This document shows positions 1-8,689 of a stretch of 64,000 nt of DNA, piece by piece (positions within the stretch are counted from its first letter, which is position 1; each line of letters opens with the position of its first letter). A program made the translations under genes and the position numbers. The notes under the pieces are model-generated. The model had not been told where the DNA came from. It searched no databases and saw only the letters and a program-made list of their open reading frames with translations. Origin of the DNA: Saccharothrix coeruleofusca (lineage in GTDB: Bacteria; Actinomycetota; Actinomycetes; Mycobacteriales; Pseudonocardiaceae); the NCBI RefSeq assembly GCF_014648515.1, contig NZ_BMRG01000006.1, positions 128,861 to 192,860 on the forward strand, given 5' to 3'.

Positions 1-1127
1 AGCGGGTGGCCGCGCGGCGCGCCGAGCTGGACCAGCAGGTCGCGGACCTGGCCGCGCGGCGCGCCGAGCTGGCCGAGGTGGTGCGCGAGCGGGCCGAGCG
101 GCTGGCGGCGGCGCGCGGGGAGTTCGCGGACGTGGTGGCGCGGCGGGCGCACCTGCTCGACCTGGCCGACGCGCTGGCCGCGCTGGCCCAGCGCCGCGAC
201 GCGGTCGCCGACTGCGCGGAGCGGCTGGCCGAGCAGCGCGTCGAGGCGTCGCGGCTGGCCGCCGAGGCCGGGTTCGCCGACGTCGCCGAAGCGGTGGCGG
301 CGGCCCGCGAGGAGGCCGCCGTGGCCGAGCTGGAGCAGCGGGTGCGGCGGGTCGACGACGTCCGGGCCGCCGCCGAGGCGGTGCTCGCCGAACCGGAGCT
401 GGCCGAGGTCGACCCGGCCGAGGAGGTCGACGTCGAGGGGGCCGAGCAGCGGTTCCGGGAGGCCGACCAGGCGGCCAGGCGCGCTTCGGCCGAGCTGGCG
501 GCGGCCCGCGAGCGGGCCGCGCGGACCGGCGCGCTGGCCGGGAAGCTGCGCGCGGCGTGGGCGGAGCTGGAGCCGGTCGAGGCCGAGTACGCCGAGCTGC
601 ACGCGCTGACCGACGTGATCAACGGCATGGGGCAGAACACCCGCAGCATGACCCTGCGCACCTACGTGCTGGCCGCGCGGCTGGAGGAGGTCGCGGTGGC
701 GGCCAGCGCGCGGCTGGAGCGGATGAGCCAGGGCCGCTACCGGTTCGTGCACTCGACCGAGGCCGGGCCGCGCGGGACGCGCGGCGGGCTCGGGCTGGAC
801 GTGCTCGATGACTACTCCGGTCAGCGGCGGCCCGCGAAGACGCTGTCCGGCGGGGAGTCGTTCCTGGCCTCGCTGGCGCTGGCGCTGGGCCTGGCGGACG
901 TGGTGGGCGCCGGGGCGGTGCTGGACACGCTGTTCATCGACGAGGGCTTCGGCACGCTGGACGCGGACACCCTCGACCTGGTCATGACCACGCTGGACGA
1001 GCTGCGCGAGGGCGGTCGGGTGGTCGGGCTGGTCTCGCACGTGGAGGAGCTGCGGCAGCGCATCCCGACCCGGCTGAGGGTCCGCAAGGCCCGCACCGGC
1101 TCGACGCTGCAACTCGTGACCGGCTGA
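1..1127 (+). CDS. sbcC: Exonuclease SbcC, C-terminal part (cut by window edge)
   Basis: This is the 3' end of the ATPase subunit of the SbcCD nuclease, which cleaves hairpins and DNA ends. The frame is open from the first bases, so the N-terminal Walker A part lies outside the window. Positions 1-600 encode an Ala/Glu/Arg-rich stretch typical of the long SbcC coiled coil. The C-terminal ATPase lobe follows: the signature LSGGESF at about 842-862, Walker B LDTLFIDEGFGTLD at about 920-961, and a switch His in VSHVEEL. It ends at a convergent junction filled with beta repeats. The partner sbcD is expected upstream. I am sure of the family. Confidence 0.93.
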   Translation, partial: RVAARRAELDQQVADLAARRAELAEVVRERAERLAAARGEFADVVARRAHLLDLADALAALAQRRDAVADCAERLAEQRVEASRLAAEAGFADVAEAVAAAREEAAVAELEQRVRRVDDVRAAAEAVLAEPELAEVDPAEEVDVEGAEQRFREADQAARRASAELAAARERAARTGALAGKLRAAWAELEPVEAEYAELHALTDVINGMGQNTRSMTLRTYVLAARLEEVAVAASARLERMSQGRYRFVHSTEAGPRGTRGGLGLDVLDDYSGQRRPAKTLSGGESFLASLALALGLADVVGAGAVLDTLFIDEGFGTLDADTLDLVMTTLDELREGGRVVGLVSHVEELRQRIPTRLRVRKARTGSTLQLVTG

Positions 1128-1131
1128 CCCC

Positions 1132-1255
1132 GCGTCGGCAAGTACTACCCGTGCCCCCTCGCCGAGCGCGTAACTACTACCCGCGCCTGTGAGGAGCACG
1201 GGCCGGGTAGTAGTCAACGGCCGGTTTCGGTGGGTCGGGTAGTACTTGCCGACGC
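1132..1255. repeat. Intergenic repeat locus: two beta dimers in inverted orientation
   Basis: A perfect 19-bp inverted repeat (GCGTCGGCAAGTACTACCC at 1132-1150, its complement at 1237-1255) encloses a second inverted pair (GTAACTACTACCC ending 1182; GGGTAGTAGTCAAC from 1205). Each arm is one beta dimer: the box starts are 32 bp apart on both strands (1182 to 1150 and 1205 to 1237). The locus lies between the convergent genes sbcC and the ABC exporter, and it overlaps the last codons and stop (1214-1216) of the exporter gene. Confidence 0.9.
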
Positions 1256-3148
1256 GGACGGGGGGAGCAGGTCGCCGCGGTAGGCGGAGGCCTGGAGCTC
1301 GAACAGCTCGTGGTAGTGGCCGCGGGCGGCCATCAGCTCCTCGTGGGTGCCCTGCTCGACGATCCGGCCCCGGTCCAGCACCACGATCCGGTCGGCGTTG
1401 CGGATGTTGGCCAGGCGGTGGGTCACCAGGACCGTGGTGCGCCGGGCGGTCGCCCGGCGCAGGCCCTCGAACACCCGCGCCTCGGCCTTGGCGTCCAGCG
1501 CCGCGGTCGGCTCGTCGGCCACCAGCACCGCCGCGTCGCGGTAGGTGCCCCTGGCGATGCCCATCCGCTGCCACTGGCCCCCCGACAGGTCCTGCCCGTC
1601 GTTGAACTGCCGCGACAGCACGGTGTCCGGCCCGGCGGGCAGCGACGCGATCACCTCGTCCGCGCCCGACCCGGTCACCGCCTCCCGCCACGCCGCCCCG
1701 TCCGGGTCCTCCCGGTCCAGCCGCCCCACGGTCACGTTGGTCCGGGCGGTCATCGGCCACCGCGCGGGCTCCTGCGCGATCACCGCCACCGACGAGTGCA
1801 CCGAGCGCAGGTCGGCCTCGGCCAGGTCGACGCCGTCCCACCGCACCGTGCCCGAGGTCGCCGGGAACAGGCCGGTGAGCACCTTGCCCAGGGTCGTCTT
1901 GCCCGACCCGTTCTCACCCACCAGCGCGATCACCTCGCCGCGCTCGACGGTCAGGTCCACGTCCCGCAGCGCGGGCTCCTCCTTGCCCGGATAGGTGAAC
2001 GACACCCCCGTCAGGGTGATCCGTTCGGGGTCGTGCGGGGCCTGGACCCCGGTGGACCGCTGCCGCCGCGCGGCGCCCTCGTCGATCAGCTTGAGGTAGA
2101 AGTCGATGTAGAACGAGTCCTCGTACAGCGAGTTCACCGAGCCGGTGGTGGCCGACAGCGCGGAGAACCCGGTCCGCATCGCCAGCACCGCGGTGCCCGC
2201 CAGCGCCAGGTCCAGCGCCCCCGCGTACAGCAGCAGACCCAGCACCGCGTACGCCGCGCCGGTGCCCACCCCGGCCAGCGCCCGCCCCAGCAGCCGGACG
2301 CCGTTGGTGCGGTGGGCCATCCGGATCTGGTCGGCCATCAGGCTCTCCGCGATCCGGCGGTGCTCGGCCAGCAGCCGCTCCTGCAGCGTCAGCGCGTGCC
2401 GCTCCAGCGAGAACTCGCGGAAGGTGGCCACCTCCTCCACCACGCGCTGCCGCATGGTGCGGGTGACCGAGTCCAGGAAGTGCTCGTAGCGCAGCCGCGA
2501 CATCCGCCCGGCCGCCCACGCGTTGGCCGTCGCGGCCAGCAGCAGCGCGGGCGCCAGCCACGGGTTGAGCAGCGCCACCGTCACCACCGCGGCCAGCAGC
2601 GTGATCGTGGACGACAGCAGCGCGGTCAGCTGGCGCAGGCTGGTCTCCAGGCTGCGCACCCCCTGCCTGCCGCCCTGCCTGGCCAGCTCCCGGAAGTCCG
2701 CGTCCTCGAACGCCAGCAGCTCCACCCGCACCAGCGCGGCGGTCACCTCGTCGTTGGCCGCGCGCGTGACGCGCGGCTGCAACGAGCTCTCCACCGCCGC
2801 CACCGCCGCGTCCAGCGCCGCGCGCAGCGCGTAGGACCCGACCACCACGGCCAGCGCGGGCAGCGACTGCGCCAGCCGCTGCGGCGTCGGCCCCTCGCGC
2901 AGCAGCGCGGCGAACACGTCCGCGGTGGCCAGCAGCCCGAACGCGGTGACGCACCCCGACAGCACGTGCACCGCGACCGCCAGCGCGGTCAGCTTCGGCG
3001 ACGTGCGCCAGGCCAGCGCGCCCACCAGCCGGATCGCCCTGGGCAGGCTGCGCACCGCCGTGCCCAGGCTGACCCGCACCGCCTTGCGGCTGCGCTTGGC
3101 CCACTCCGGCGTGGCGACGTTCTCGACCCCGATCAGCACCCCCGTCAC
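1214..3148 (-). CDS. ABC exporter half-transporter (fused membrane and ATPase domains)
   Basis: A type I ABC exporter of about 644 residues that probably acts as a dimer in the plasma membrane; the substrate is unknown. The N-terminal half has about six hydrophobic segments. The C-terminal ATPase starts near residue 385 with Walker [10 protein letters not shown] at about 415, signature LSGGQWQR at about 520, Walker B ending [10 protein letters not shown] at about 540, and the His of VTHRL. I chose the GTG at 3148 ([16 protein letters not shown]) because the longer reading runs antisense-free into the ogt frame and is non-family sequence; a GTG at 3184 is possible. It follows ogt on the same strand with a gap of about 40 bp. 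Its last codons lie inside an intergenic repeat. Confidence 0.88.
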   Translation of the reverse strand: MTGVLIGVENVATPEWAKRSRKAVRVSLGTAVRSLPRAIRLVGALAWRTSPKLTALAVAVHVLSGCVTAFGLLATADVFAALLREGPTPQRLAQSLPALAVVVGSYALRAALDAAVAAVESSLQPRVTRAANDEVTAALVRVELLAFEDADFRELARQGGRQGVRSLETSLRQLTALLSSTITLLAAVVTVALLNPWLAPALLLAATANAWAAGRMSRLRYEHFLDSVTRTMRQRVVEEVATFREFSLERHALTLQERLLAEHRRIAESLMADQIRMAHRTNGVRLLGRALAGVGTGAAYAVLGLLLYAGALDLALAGTAVLAMRTGFSALSATTGSVNSLYEDSFYIDFYLKLIDEGAARRQRSTGVQAPHDPERITLTGVSFTYPGKEEPALRDVDLTVERGEVIALVGENGSGKTTLGKVLTGLFPATSGTVRWDGVDLAEADLRSVHSSVAVIAQEPARWPMTARTNVTVGRLDREDPDGAAWREAVTGSGADEVIASLPAGPDTVLSRQFNDGQDLSGGQWQRMGIARGTYRDAAVLVADEPTAALDAKAEARVFEGLRRATARRTTVLVTHRLANIRNADRIVVLDRGRIVEQGTHEELMAARGHYHELFELQASAYRGDLLPPSASASTTRPTETGR

Positions 3149-3189
3149 CGGTCCAGGTAACCGCTCGGACCGGCGACGCGCCACCGGGT

Positions 3190-3687
3190 TCAGCGCTGCT
3201 CGTGGTCGAGCAGCCACCGCTTCACGTCCGGGCCCCAGCGGAACCCGCCGACCGCGCCCCCCGTGCGCACCACCCGGTGGCACGGCACGAACAGCGTCGC
3301 GGCGTTGCGCGCGCACGCCGTCGCCGCCGCCCGCACCGCCGCCGGGCGGCCCGCCAGCAGGGCGTACTCGGTGTAGCTGACCGGCTTGCCCGCGGGCACC
3401 GAGCGCAGCACCTCCCACGCCCGCTCCAGGAACGCCCCGGACCGCTGCCGCACCGGCACGTCGTCGATCGCGGCCAGCTCGCCCGCGTGGTAGGCGCGCA
3501 CCGCCCTGGTCACCGCGCCCAGGTCGCGGCGCGGGGCGACGGCGTCCGGCCGCAGCGACGGCGAGACCTGCGGCAGCAGGTCGTCCAGCTCGGCGGTCCA
3601 GCCGCTGGCCAGCACCGCGCCGTCGGCGGCCACCACCGCGGTGAACGGGCCGATCGGGGTCTCGACGGTCGACGTGAACGCGGTCAC
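3190..3687 (-). CDS. ogt: Methylated-DNA-protein-cysteine methyltransferase
   Basis: A suicide repair protein of 165 residues that takes the methyl group from O6-methylguanine onto its own cysteine. The acceptor motif PCHRVV is at about residue 135, followed by the usual GGFRWGPDVKRWLLDHE tail. The GTG start at 3687 overlaps the stop of the upstream Ada/AlkA-like gene by four bases (GTGA), which fixes both boundaries and indicates translational coupling. Together the two genes form an adaptive-response style alkylation-repair unit. I see no anomaly in the active site. Confidence 0.95.
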   Translation of the reverse strand: MTAFTSTVETPIGPFTAVVAADGAVLASGWTAELDDLLPQVSPSLRPDAVAPRRDLGAVTRAVRAYHAGELAAIDDVPVRQRSGAFLERAWEVLRSVPAGKPVSYTEYALLAGRPAAVRAAATACARNAATLFVPCHRVVRTGGAVGGFRWGPDVKRWLLDHEQR

Positions 3688-4952
3688 GCGGTCCTCCTCA
3701 GGTGCATGGCGGCGTAGGAGCGCCACGGCCGCCAGTGGTCGGGGGTGAGCGGTACGTCGGGTGCGCCCAGCACGCGCATCACGACGTGGTCGGCGACCTC
3801 CGGCCCGATGCCGGGGAACGCCGACAGCTCGGCGCGCAGGTCGTCGGCGTCGCGGCCGACGTCGACCACCAGCCTGCCCTCGGCCAGCGCGCGGGCCACC
3901 GGCGAGTCGATCGCCGACGGCGCGGGGTACAGGTGGGTGATCGGCCCGTCCGGGACCTCCAGCGGCTCACCGGGGGAGACGTGGCCCAGTGCGCGCAGCA
4001 GCGTCTCCGCGCCGTCCACGCTGCCCGGCACCCGCACGCCGGGCCGGGCCAGCACCAGCGGGCGCAGCACCGGGTCGCGGCCCAGGAAGGCGTCCACCGC
4101 CTGCGGGTCGGCGTCCAGGTCGAGCAGCCGCCGCACCCGGCTCACCGCCGTGCCCAGGTCGCGCAGGTCGGCCAGCCGCAGCGAGCACGACACGTGCCCG
4201 TCGGCGGGGGTCAGGCGCACCGTGGCCGGGCCGTGCGGCAGCCGCAGCGAGCGGGCGTAGGTGCCGTCGGAGACGTCCTCCACACCGGGGATGGCCTCGG
4301 CGCGGAAGAACGCCAGCAGCCCCTCGGCGTCGAACGGCGGCCGGTAGGGCAGCCGCAGCGTGATCCGGCCGGTCGTGCCCACCGCCGACCGGGCCGCGCG
4401 CATCCGCGAGGGCGTGCAGGCGAACACCGCGCGGATGGTGTCGTTGAACTGCCGCACGCTGGCGAACCCGGCGGCGAAGGCCACGTCGGCGAACGGCAGG
4501 TCGGTGGTCTCGATCAGCAGCCGCGCCGAGTGCGCCCGGTGCGCCCTGGCCAGCGCCAGCGGCCCCGCGCCGACCTCGGCGGTGAGCACCCGCGACAGGT
4601 GCCGCTCCGAGTAGCCCAGCCGCCGGGCCAGGCCCGGCACCCCCTCGCGCTCCACCACGCCGTCGGAGATCAGCCGCACGGCCCGCGCGGCCAGGTCGGC
4701 CCGCAGGTTCCACTCCGGCGAGCCGGGCACCGCGTCGGGCAGGCAGCGGCGGCACGCCCGGTAGCCCGCGGCCTGCGCGGCGGCGGCGGTGGGGTAGAAC
4801 TCGGCGTTGCGCCGCTTGGGCGTCACCGCCGGGCAGGACGGACGGCAGTAGATCCGGGTGGTGCGGACGGCGAGGATGAAGCACCCGTCGAACCGGGCGT
4901 CGCGGGCCGCGACCGCCCGGTAGGCGCGTTCGGTGTCGAGCAGCACGCACAC
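3684..4952 (-). CDS. alkA: Ada-type regulator fused to an AlkA-like glycosylase domain lacking the catalytic Asp region
   Basis: About 422 residues with three parts. An Ada-type zinc module has Cys36, Cys40, Cys67 and Cys70; Cys36 aligns with the phosphotriester methyl acceptor of E. coli Ada. An AraC-type helix-turn-helix lies at about residues 80-185, and an AlkA-like 3-methyladenine glycosylase domain fills the rest. Near the C-terminus the helix-hairpin-helix reads FPGIGPEVADHVVMRVLG, but the sequence jumps from DVPLTPD straight to HWRPWRSYAAMHL. The intervening stretch, which in AlkA carries the catalytic Asp, is missing in frame. The protein may therefore sense or bind alkyl damage without cleaving it. 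The start is GTG at 4952, with GTG at 4946 as an alternative. It is divergent from ychF and coupled to ogt. Confidence 0.88.
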   Translation of the reverse strand: MCVLLDTERAYRAVAARDARFDGCFILAVRTTRIYCRPSCPAVTPKRRNAEFYPTAAAAQAAGYRACRRCLPDAVPGSPEWNLRADLAARAVRLISDGVVEREGVPGLARRLGYSERHLSRVLTAEVGAGPLALARAHRAHSARLLIETTDLPFADVAFAAGFASVRQFNDTIRAVFACTPSRMRAARSAVGTTGRITLRLPYRPPFDAEGLLAFFRAEAIPGVEDVSDGTYARSLRLPHGPATVRLTPADGHVSCSLRLADLRDLGTAVSRVRRLLDLDADPQAVDAFLGRDPVLRPLVLARPGVRVPGSVDGAETLLRALGHVSPGEPLEVPDGPITHLYPAPSAIDSPVARALAEGRLVVDVGRDADDLRAELSAFPGIGPEVADHVVMRVLGAPDVPLTPDHWRPWRSYAAMHLRRTA

Positions 4953-5011
4953 CACTCTGCCAGCGGGGACGTCCGAGGTCTCGCGGAAATCGGACACGGG
5001 GGCGCAGCGCG

Positions 5012-5017
5012 TAGACT
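5012..5017 (+). promoter_or_regulatory. -10-like box (TAGACT) of ychF, leaderless
   Basis: TAGACT lies 8 nt before the ychF GTG at 5026, and no Shine-Dalgarno sequence is seen. This spacing predicts transcription starting at or next to the start codon. Confidence 0.5.
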
Positions 5018-5025
5018 GCTGGTCC

Positions 5026-6105
<1,080 letters not shown>

Positions 6106-6107
6106 CC

Positions 6108-6205
6108 CGCGAGTCGCGCATCCGGGTAGGGCGAACCGAGCGTCCGGGTTGCCGGGTAGTAGTTGTGCGCCCTCACGGTCGCGTCGGGTAGTACTTGCAG
6201 GCGGG
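6108..6205 (+). repeat. Intergenic repeat locus: alpha pair plus one beta dimer
   Basis: An alpha-type pair (GAGTCGCGC... then GAACCGAGC... exactly 22 bp later, 6111-6150) is followed by a beta dimer: GGGTAGTAGTTG from 6154 and GGGTAGTACTTGC from 6186, 32 bp apart. The locus lies between the convergent genes ychF and the Uma2 gene. Confidence 0.82.
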
Positions 6206-6228
6206 GTGGGCGCGTGGCGCCCACCTCC

Positions 6229-6783
6229 CTACCGGCGGCCGGTGGCGAGTGCGCCCAGGTCCAGGTTGATGTCGAACGGCACTGAACGCTGGAGCGAGTG
6301 CCGGAAGATCCCCGCCGGCGCGTATGCCTTCGTGGGCGTGTCCAGCTCGTAGACGTGCACGACGGGCGTGGTGTCCTCGTCCTCGACGCACCAGTAGTGC
6401 CGGATGCCTGCCTCGGCGTACTTGCGCAGCTTGACGTTGAAGTCGCGGTGGGCGGATTCCGGTGAGACCACCTCGACGACCAGCGCGACGTCCGCGGGCT
6501 CGAACCACGTTCGGTTCGGGTCGTATCGCGCGGTGGACACCAGCAGGTCCGGTTCCGGGCGGTTGCGGGCGTCGAGTCGGATCGTCATCTCGCGCTCCAC
6601 CTCGAAACCGTCCGGGGCCTGGTCCATGAGCGCGACCGTGAGTCCGGTGATGAACCGGCCGTGCCACGACCGCTGGGGCCGCAGGGAGAAAGGGGCACCG
6701 TCGATCACTTCGACGTGGCGCGGTGTTCCGGAGAAGTGGTCGGAATCGTCCGCGAACCGGCCTTCCGGGCGCGGAGGTGGCAT
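6229..6783 (-). CDS. Uma2 family (DUF820) PD-(D/E)xK-fold protein
   Basis: 184 residues with the hallmarks of the Uma2/DUF820 family, a restriction-endonuclease-like fold abundant in cyanobacteria and actinobacteria. Visible motifs are RPEPDLLV (active-site Asp region), VALVVEVVSPES, the catalytic-type ...VKLRKYAEAGIRHYWCVEDED and a conserved Tyr in the C-terminal strand region. Its cellular role is unknown. It is a single gene between the ychF junction and a small membrane-protein gene, with no partner visible. The ATG start is the only reasonable one. Confidence 0.85.
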   Translation of the reverse strand: MPPPRPEGRFADDSDHFSGTPRHVEVIDGAPFSLRPQRSWHGRFITGLTVALMDQAPDGFEVEREMTIRLDARNRPEPDLLVSTARYDPNRTWFEPADVALVVEVVSPESAHRDFNVKLRKYAEAGIRHYWCVEDEDTTPVVHVYELDTPTKAYAPAGIFRHSLQRSVPFDINLDLGALATGRR

Positions 6784-6847
6784 CAGGTCAAGCTACTGTG
6801 CTGTCGCGATGTCGACATGTCGCCGCCTGGGGGCGGTACACCGGGAC

Positions 6848-6877
6848 GTGGGGCCTCCTCGGTCGAGGAGGCCCCAC
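6848..6877 (-). terminator. Strong hairpin terminator after the 34-aa gene
   Basis: A perfect 13-bp stem (GTGGGGCCTCCTC / GAGGAGGCCCCAC) with a GGTC loop lies just beyond the small gene at 6884-6988. There is no T-tract, as is usual for actinobacterial terminators. Confidence 0.85.
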
Positions 6878-6883
6878 CCGGCG

Positions 6884-6988
6884 TCAGCGGACCTCGTTGC
6901 GGCTGTGCCGGGCGAGCGCGAAGACGCCCCCGGCGGTCGCCAGCATCCCGAAGGCGGCGACGGTGAACACGACGATGTCGGCGGTCAT
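6884..6988 (-). CDS. 34-aa single-pass membrane peptide
   Basis: A short gene for MTADIVVFTVAAFGMLATA followed by GGVFALARHSRNEVR: one hydrophobic helix (residues 4-25) with a basic C-terminal tail. The ATG is preceded by AAGGGGAT at a good distance (a clear ribosome-binding site), and the gene ends just before a perfect terminator hairpin, so it looks like a complete transcription unit. An upstream in-frame extension to 7072 has no such support. The function is unknown. It is divergent from the PimE-like mannosyltransferase. Confidence 0.6.
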   Translation of the reverse strand: MTADIVVFTVAAFGMLATAGGVFALARHSRNEVR

Positions 6989-7092
6989 GCATATCCCCTT
7001 GCTGCGGTTGATCTCCCACTCCTCTTGACGTACGAGTACCCGGATTCGTGCCCCGGTAGTCGCGTAATTCACACCATCGTGGAGGCAGTGCT

Positions 7093-8337
7093 GTGAACCT
7101 GCGTGCCCTGGAAGCCCGCGCGCTGGCCTTCGCGCCGTGGATCTTCGGGCTCTCGCTGCTGGGTCACCTGGCGATGGTCGCGCTCCAGGCGAAGATGACC
7201 ATGATCGACCTGATGGTCTACCGCAACGCCTCGCCCGAGCTGTTCACCGGTCAGCTGTACCAGTGGCGGCTCAAGGAGTTCTCCGACCAGTTCGCGCTGC
7301 CGTTCACCTACCCGCCGTTCTCCGCGCTGGTGTTCGTGCCGCTGTCCTGGGTGCCGTGGGGCGTGGCGCGCTGGTTCTGGCAGCTGCTGTGCCTGGCCTG
7401 CCTGTGGTTCCTGGTCCGCGCCGCGCTGCGGCTGGTCGGCTCGGCCGAGCCGCGCCGGGTGCTGCTGTGGACCGGGCTGCTGGTCTGGGTCGAGCCGGTG
7501 CGCACCACGCTGAACTACGGGCAGGTCAACCTCGTGCTGGCCGCGCTGCTGATCGGCACGGTGGTCAGCGCCCGGTCGTGGGTGGCGGGCGCGGGCGTCG
7601 GCGTCGCGGCGGGGGTGAAGCTGACCCCGGCGATCTCGGGGCTGTACTTCCTGGCCACCCGCCGGTGGGCGGCGGCGGTGTGGTCGTTCGTCGCGTTCGG
7701 CGTCACCGTCGGCCTGGGCTACCTGGTGTCGGCCGCGCAGTCGCACCAGTTCTGGTTCCAACTGCTGGGCGACGCGGAACGGGTGGGGCCGGTCGGCTCG
7801 GCGATCAACCAGTCGCTGCGCGGCGCGCTGTCGCGCACGGTCGGCCACGACGTGGGCAGCGGGCCGCTGTTCCTGCTCGGCGTGGCCGTCGCGGCGGCGC
7901 TGGCGCTGTGGGCGCTGCGCGCGGCCGTGCGGGCGCGCGACACCCTCGCCGGTGTGGTGGCCGTGCAGTTCCTGGGACTGCTGGTGTCGCCGATCTCCTG
8001 GAGCCACCACTGGGTGTGGGTGGTGCCCGCGCTGATGTGGCTGGTGTACCGGGGCGGCCACCGGCTGTGCGCGGTGGCCGCGTGGGTCTGGGTGGTGGCG
8101 ATCGGCAGCTTCCTGATCTCGTTCCTGCTCAGGGTGCAGCCGTCGATCTGGACCATCCCCAGGCCCTGGTACTACTCGGCGCTGGGCTGGGTCTACCCCG
8201 CCGCGGGCGTGCTGACGCTGGTGGCCATCGCGGTGGCGCTGAGAGGGCGTCAGGGCGGGCGTCAGGACAGCGCGTCGAGCACGCCGTCGATCTCCTCCGC
8301 CAGGGAGACGTCCAGCGCGGTGATGCCGCCCAGGTAG
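7093..8337 (+). CDS. pimE: GT87-type polyprenol-phosphate mannosyltransferase, PimE-like
   Basis: A polytopic membrane protein of 414 residues with roughly ten hydrophobic segments. The early loop TMIDLMVYRNASPELF carries the Asp typical of GT-C enzymes, and FTYPPFSALVF is the usual GT87 motif. In mycobacteria PimE adds an alpha-1,2-mannose to phosphatidylinositol mannosides at the outer face of the membrane. Assignment as the PimE orthologue rests on the family plus the adjacent phhB gene, which also neighbours pimE in M. tuberculosis. The GTG start has GGAGG upstream. The 3' end overlaps convergent phhB by 76 bp. An LpqW-like lipoprotein, the PimE-linked partner in mycobacteria, is at 23459. 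Confidence 0.8.
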   Translation: MNLRALEARALAFAPWIFGLSLLGHLAMVALQAKMTMIDLMVYRNASPELFTGQLYQWRLKEFSDQFALPFTYPPFSALVFVPLSWVPWGVARWFWQLLCLACLWFLVRAALRLVGSAEPRRVLLWTGLLVWVEPVRTTLNYGQVNLVLAALLIGTVVSARSWVAGAGVGVAAGVKLTPAISGLYFLATRRWAAAVWSFVAFGVTVGLGYLVSAAQSHQFWFQLLGDAERVGPVGSAINQSLRGALSRTVGHDVGSGPLFLLGVAVAAALALWALRAAVRARDTLAGVVAVQFLGLLVSPISWSHHWVWVVPALMWLVYRGGHRLCAVAAWVWVVAIGSFLISFLLRVQPSIWTIPRPWYYSALGWVYPAAGVLTLVAIAVALRGRQGGRQDSASSTPSISSARETSSAVMPPR

Positions 8338-8555
8338 TGGGTGCTGCACCGGAACGTCAGCGTCCGCCAGCGGATGTCGATGTCCGGGTGGTGGTCGTCG
8401 TTCTCCGCGATCTCGGCCACCCGGTTCACCACCTGGATCGCCTGGGTGAAGCTCGCCAGCTCCACGGTGCGCACCAGCGCGGCGTCCTGGGCGCTCCACT
8501 CCGGCAGTTTCGCCAGCTCCGCGTTGAGCTGGTCGTCGGTCAGCAGCTCGGCCAT
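8262..8555 (-). CDS. phhB: Pterin-4a-carbinolamine dehydratase
   Basis: 97 residues with the conserved core of the PCD/DCoH family: EIAENDDHHPDIDIRWRTL contains the His-His-Pro catalytic loop, and the C-terminus reads GGITALDVSLAEEIDGVL. It dehydrates 4a-hydroxytetrahydropterin. The ATG at 8555 gives MAELLTDDQLNAEL, the typical N-terminus; upstream in-frame sequence runs through the TPP riboswitch and is non-coding. CACGAT lies 7 nt before the ATG, so a leaderless message is plausible. It is convergent with, and overlaps, the pimE-like gene. Confidence 0.93.
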   Translation of the reverse strand: MAELLTDDQLNAELAKLPEWSAQDAALVRTVELASFTQAIQVVNRVAEIAENDDHHPDIDIRWRTLTFRCSTHYLGGITALDVSLAEEIDGVLDALS

Positions 8556-8596
8556 GGGCCTGATCGTGCCACCGGATGCCGTAAAATGCCCGATCA

Positions 8597-8687
8597 CCAC
8601 GGGAGTCCGGTGTCGCGCCGGGCTGAGAGGAGGGCACGCCAGCCCTCGACCGTCCGCACCTGATCCGGGTAATGCCGGTGTAGGGAG
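8597..8687 (+). promoter_or_regulatory. TPP riboswitch (THI element)
   Basis: Conserved blocks of the thiamine pyrophosphate aptamer are present in order: CGGGAGTCCGGTG (from 8600), GGGCTGAGAGG (8620-8630), then CTGATCCGGGTAATGCCGGTGT ending in AGGGAG before the thiB ATG. The AGGGAG at the 3' edge is also the thiB ribosome-binding site, so control is probably translational: TPP binding should hide it. Confidence 0.95.
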
Positions 8688-8689
8688 AG

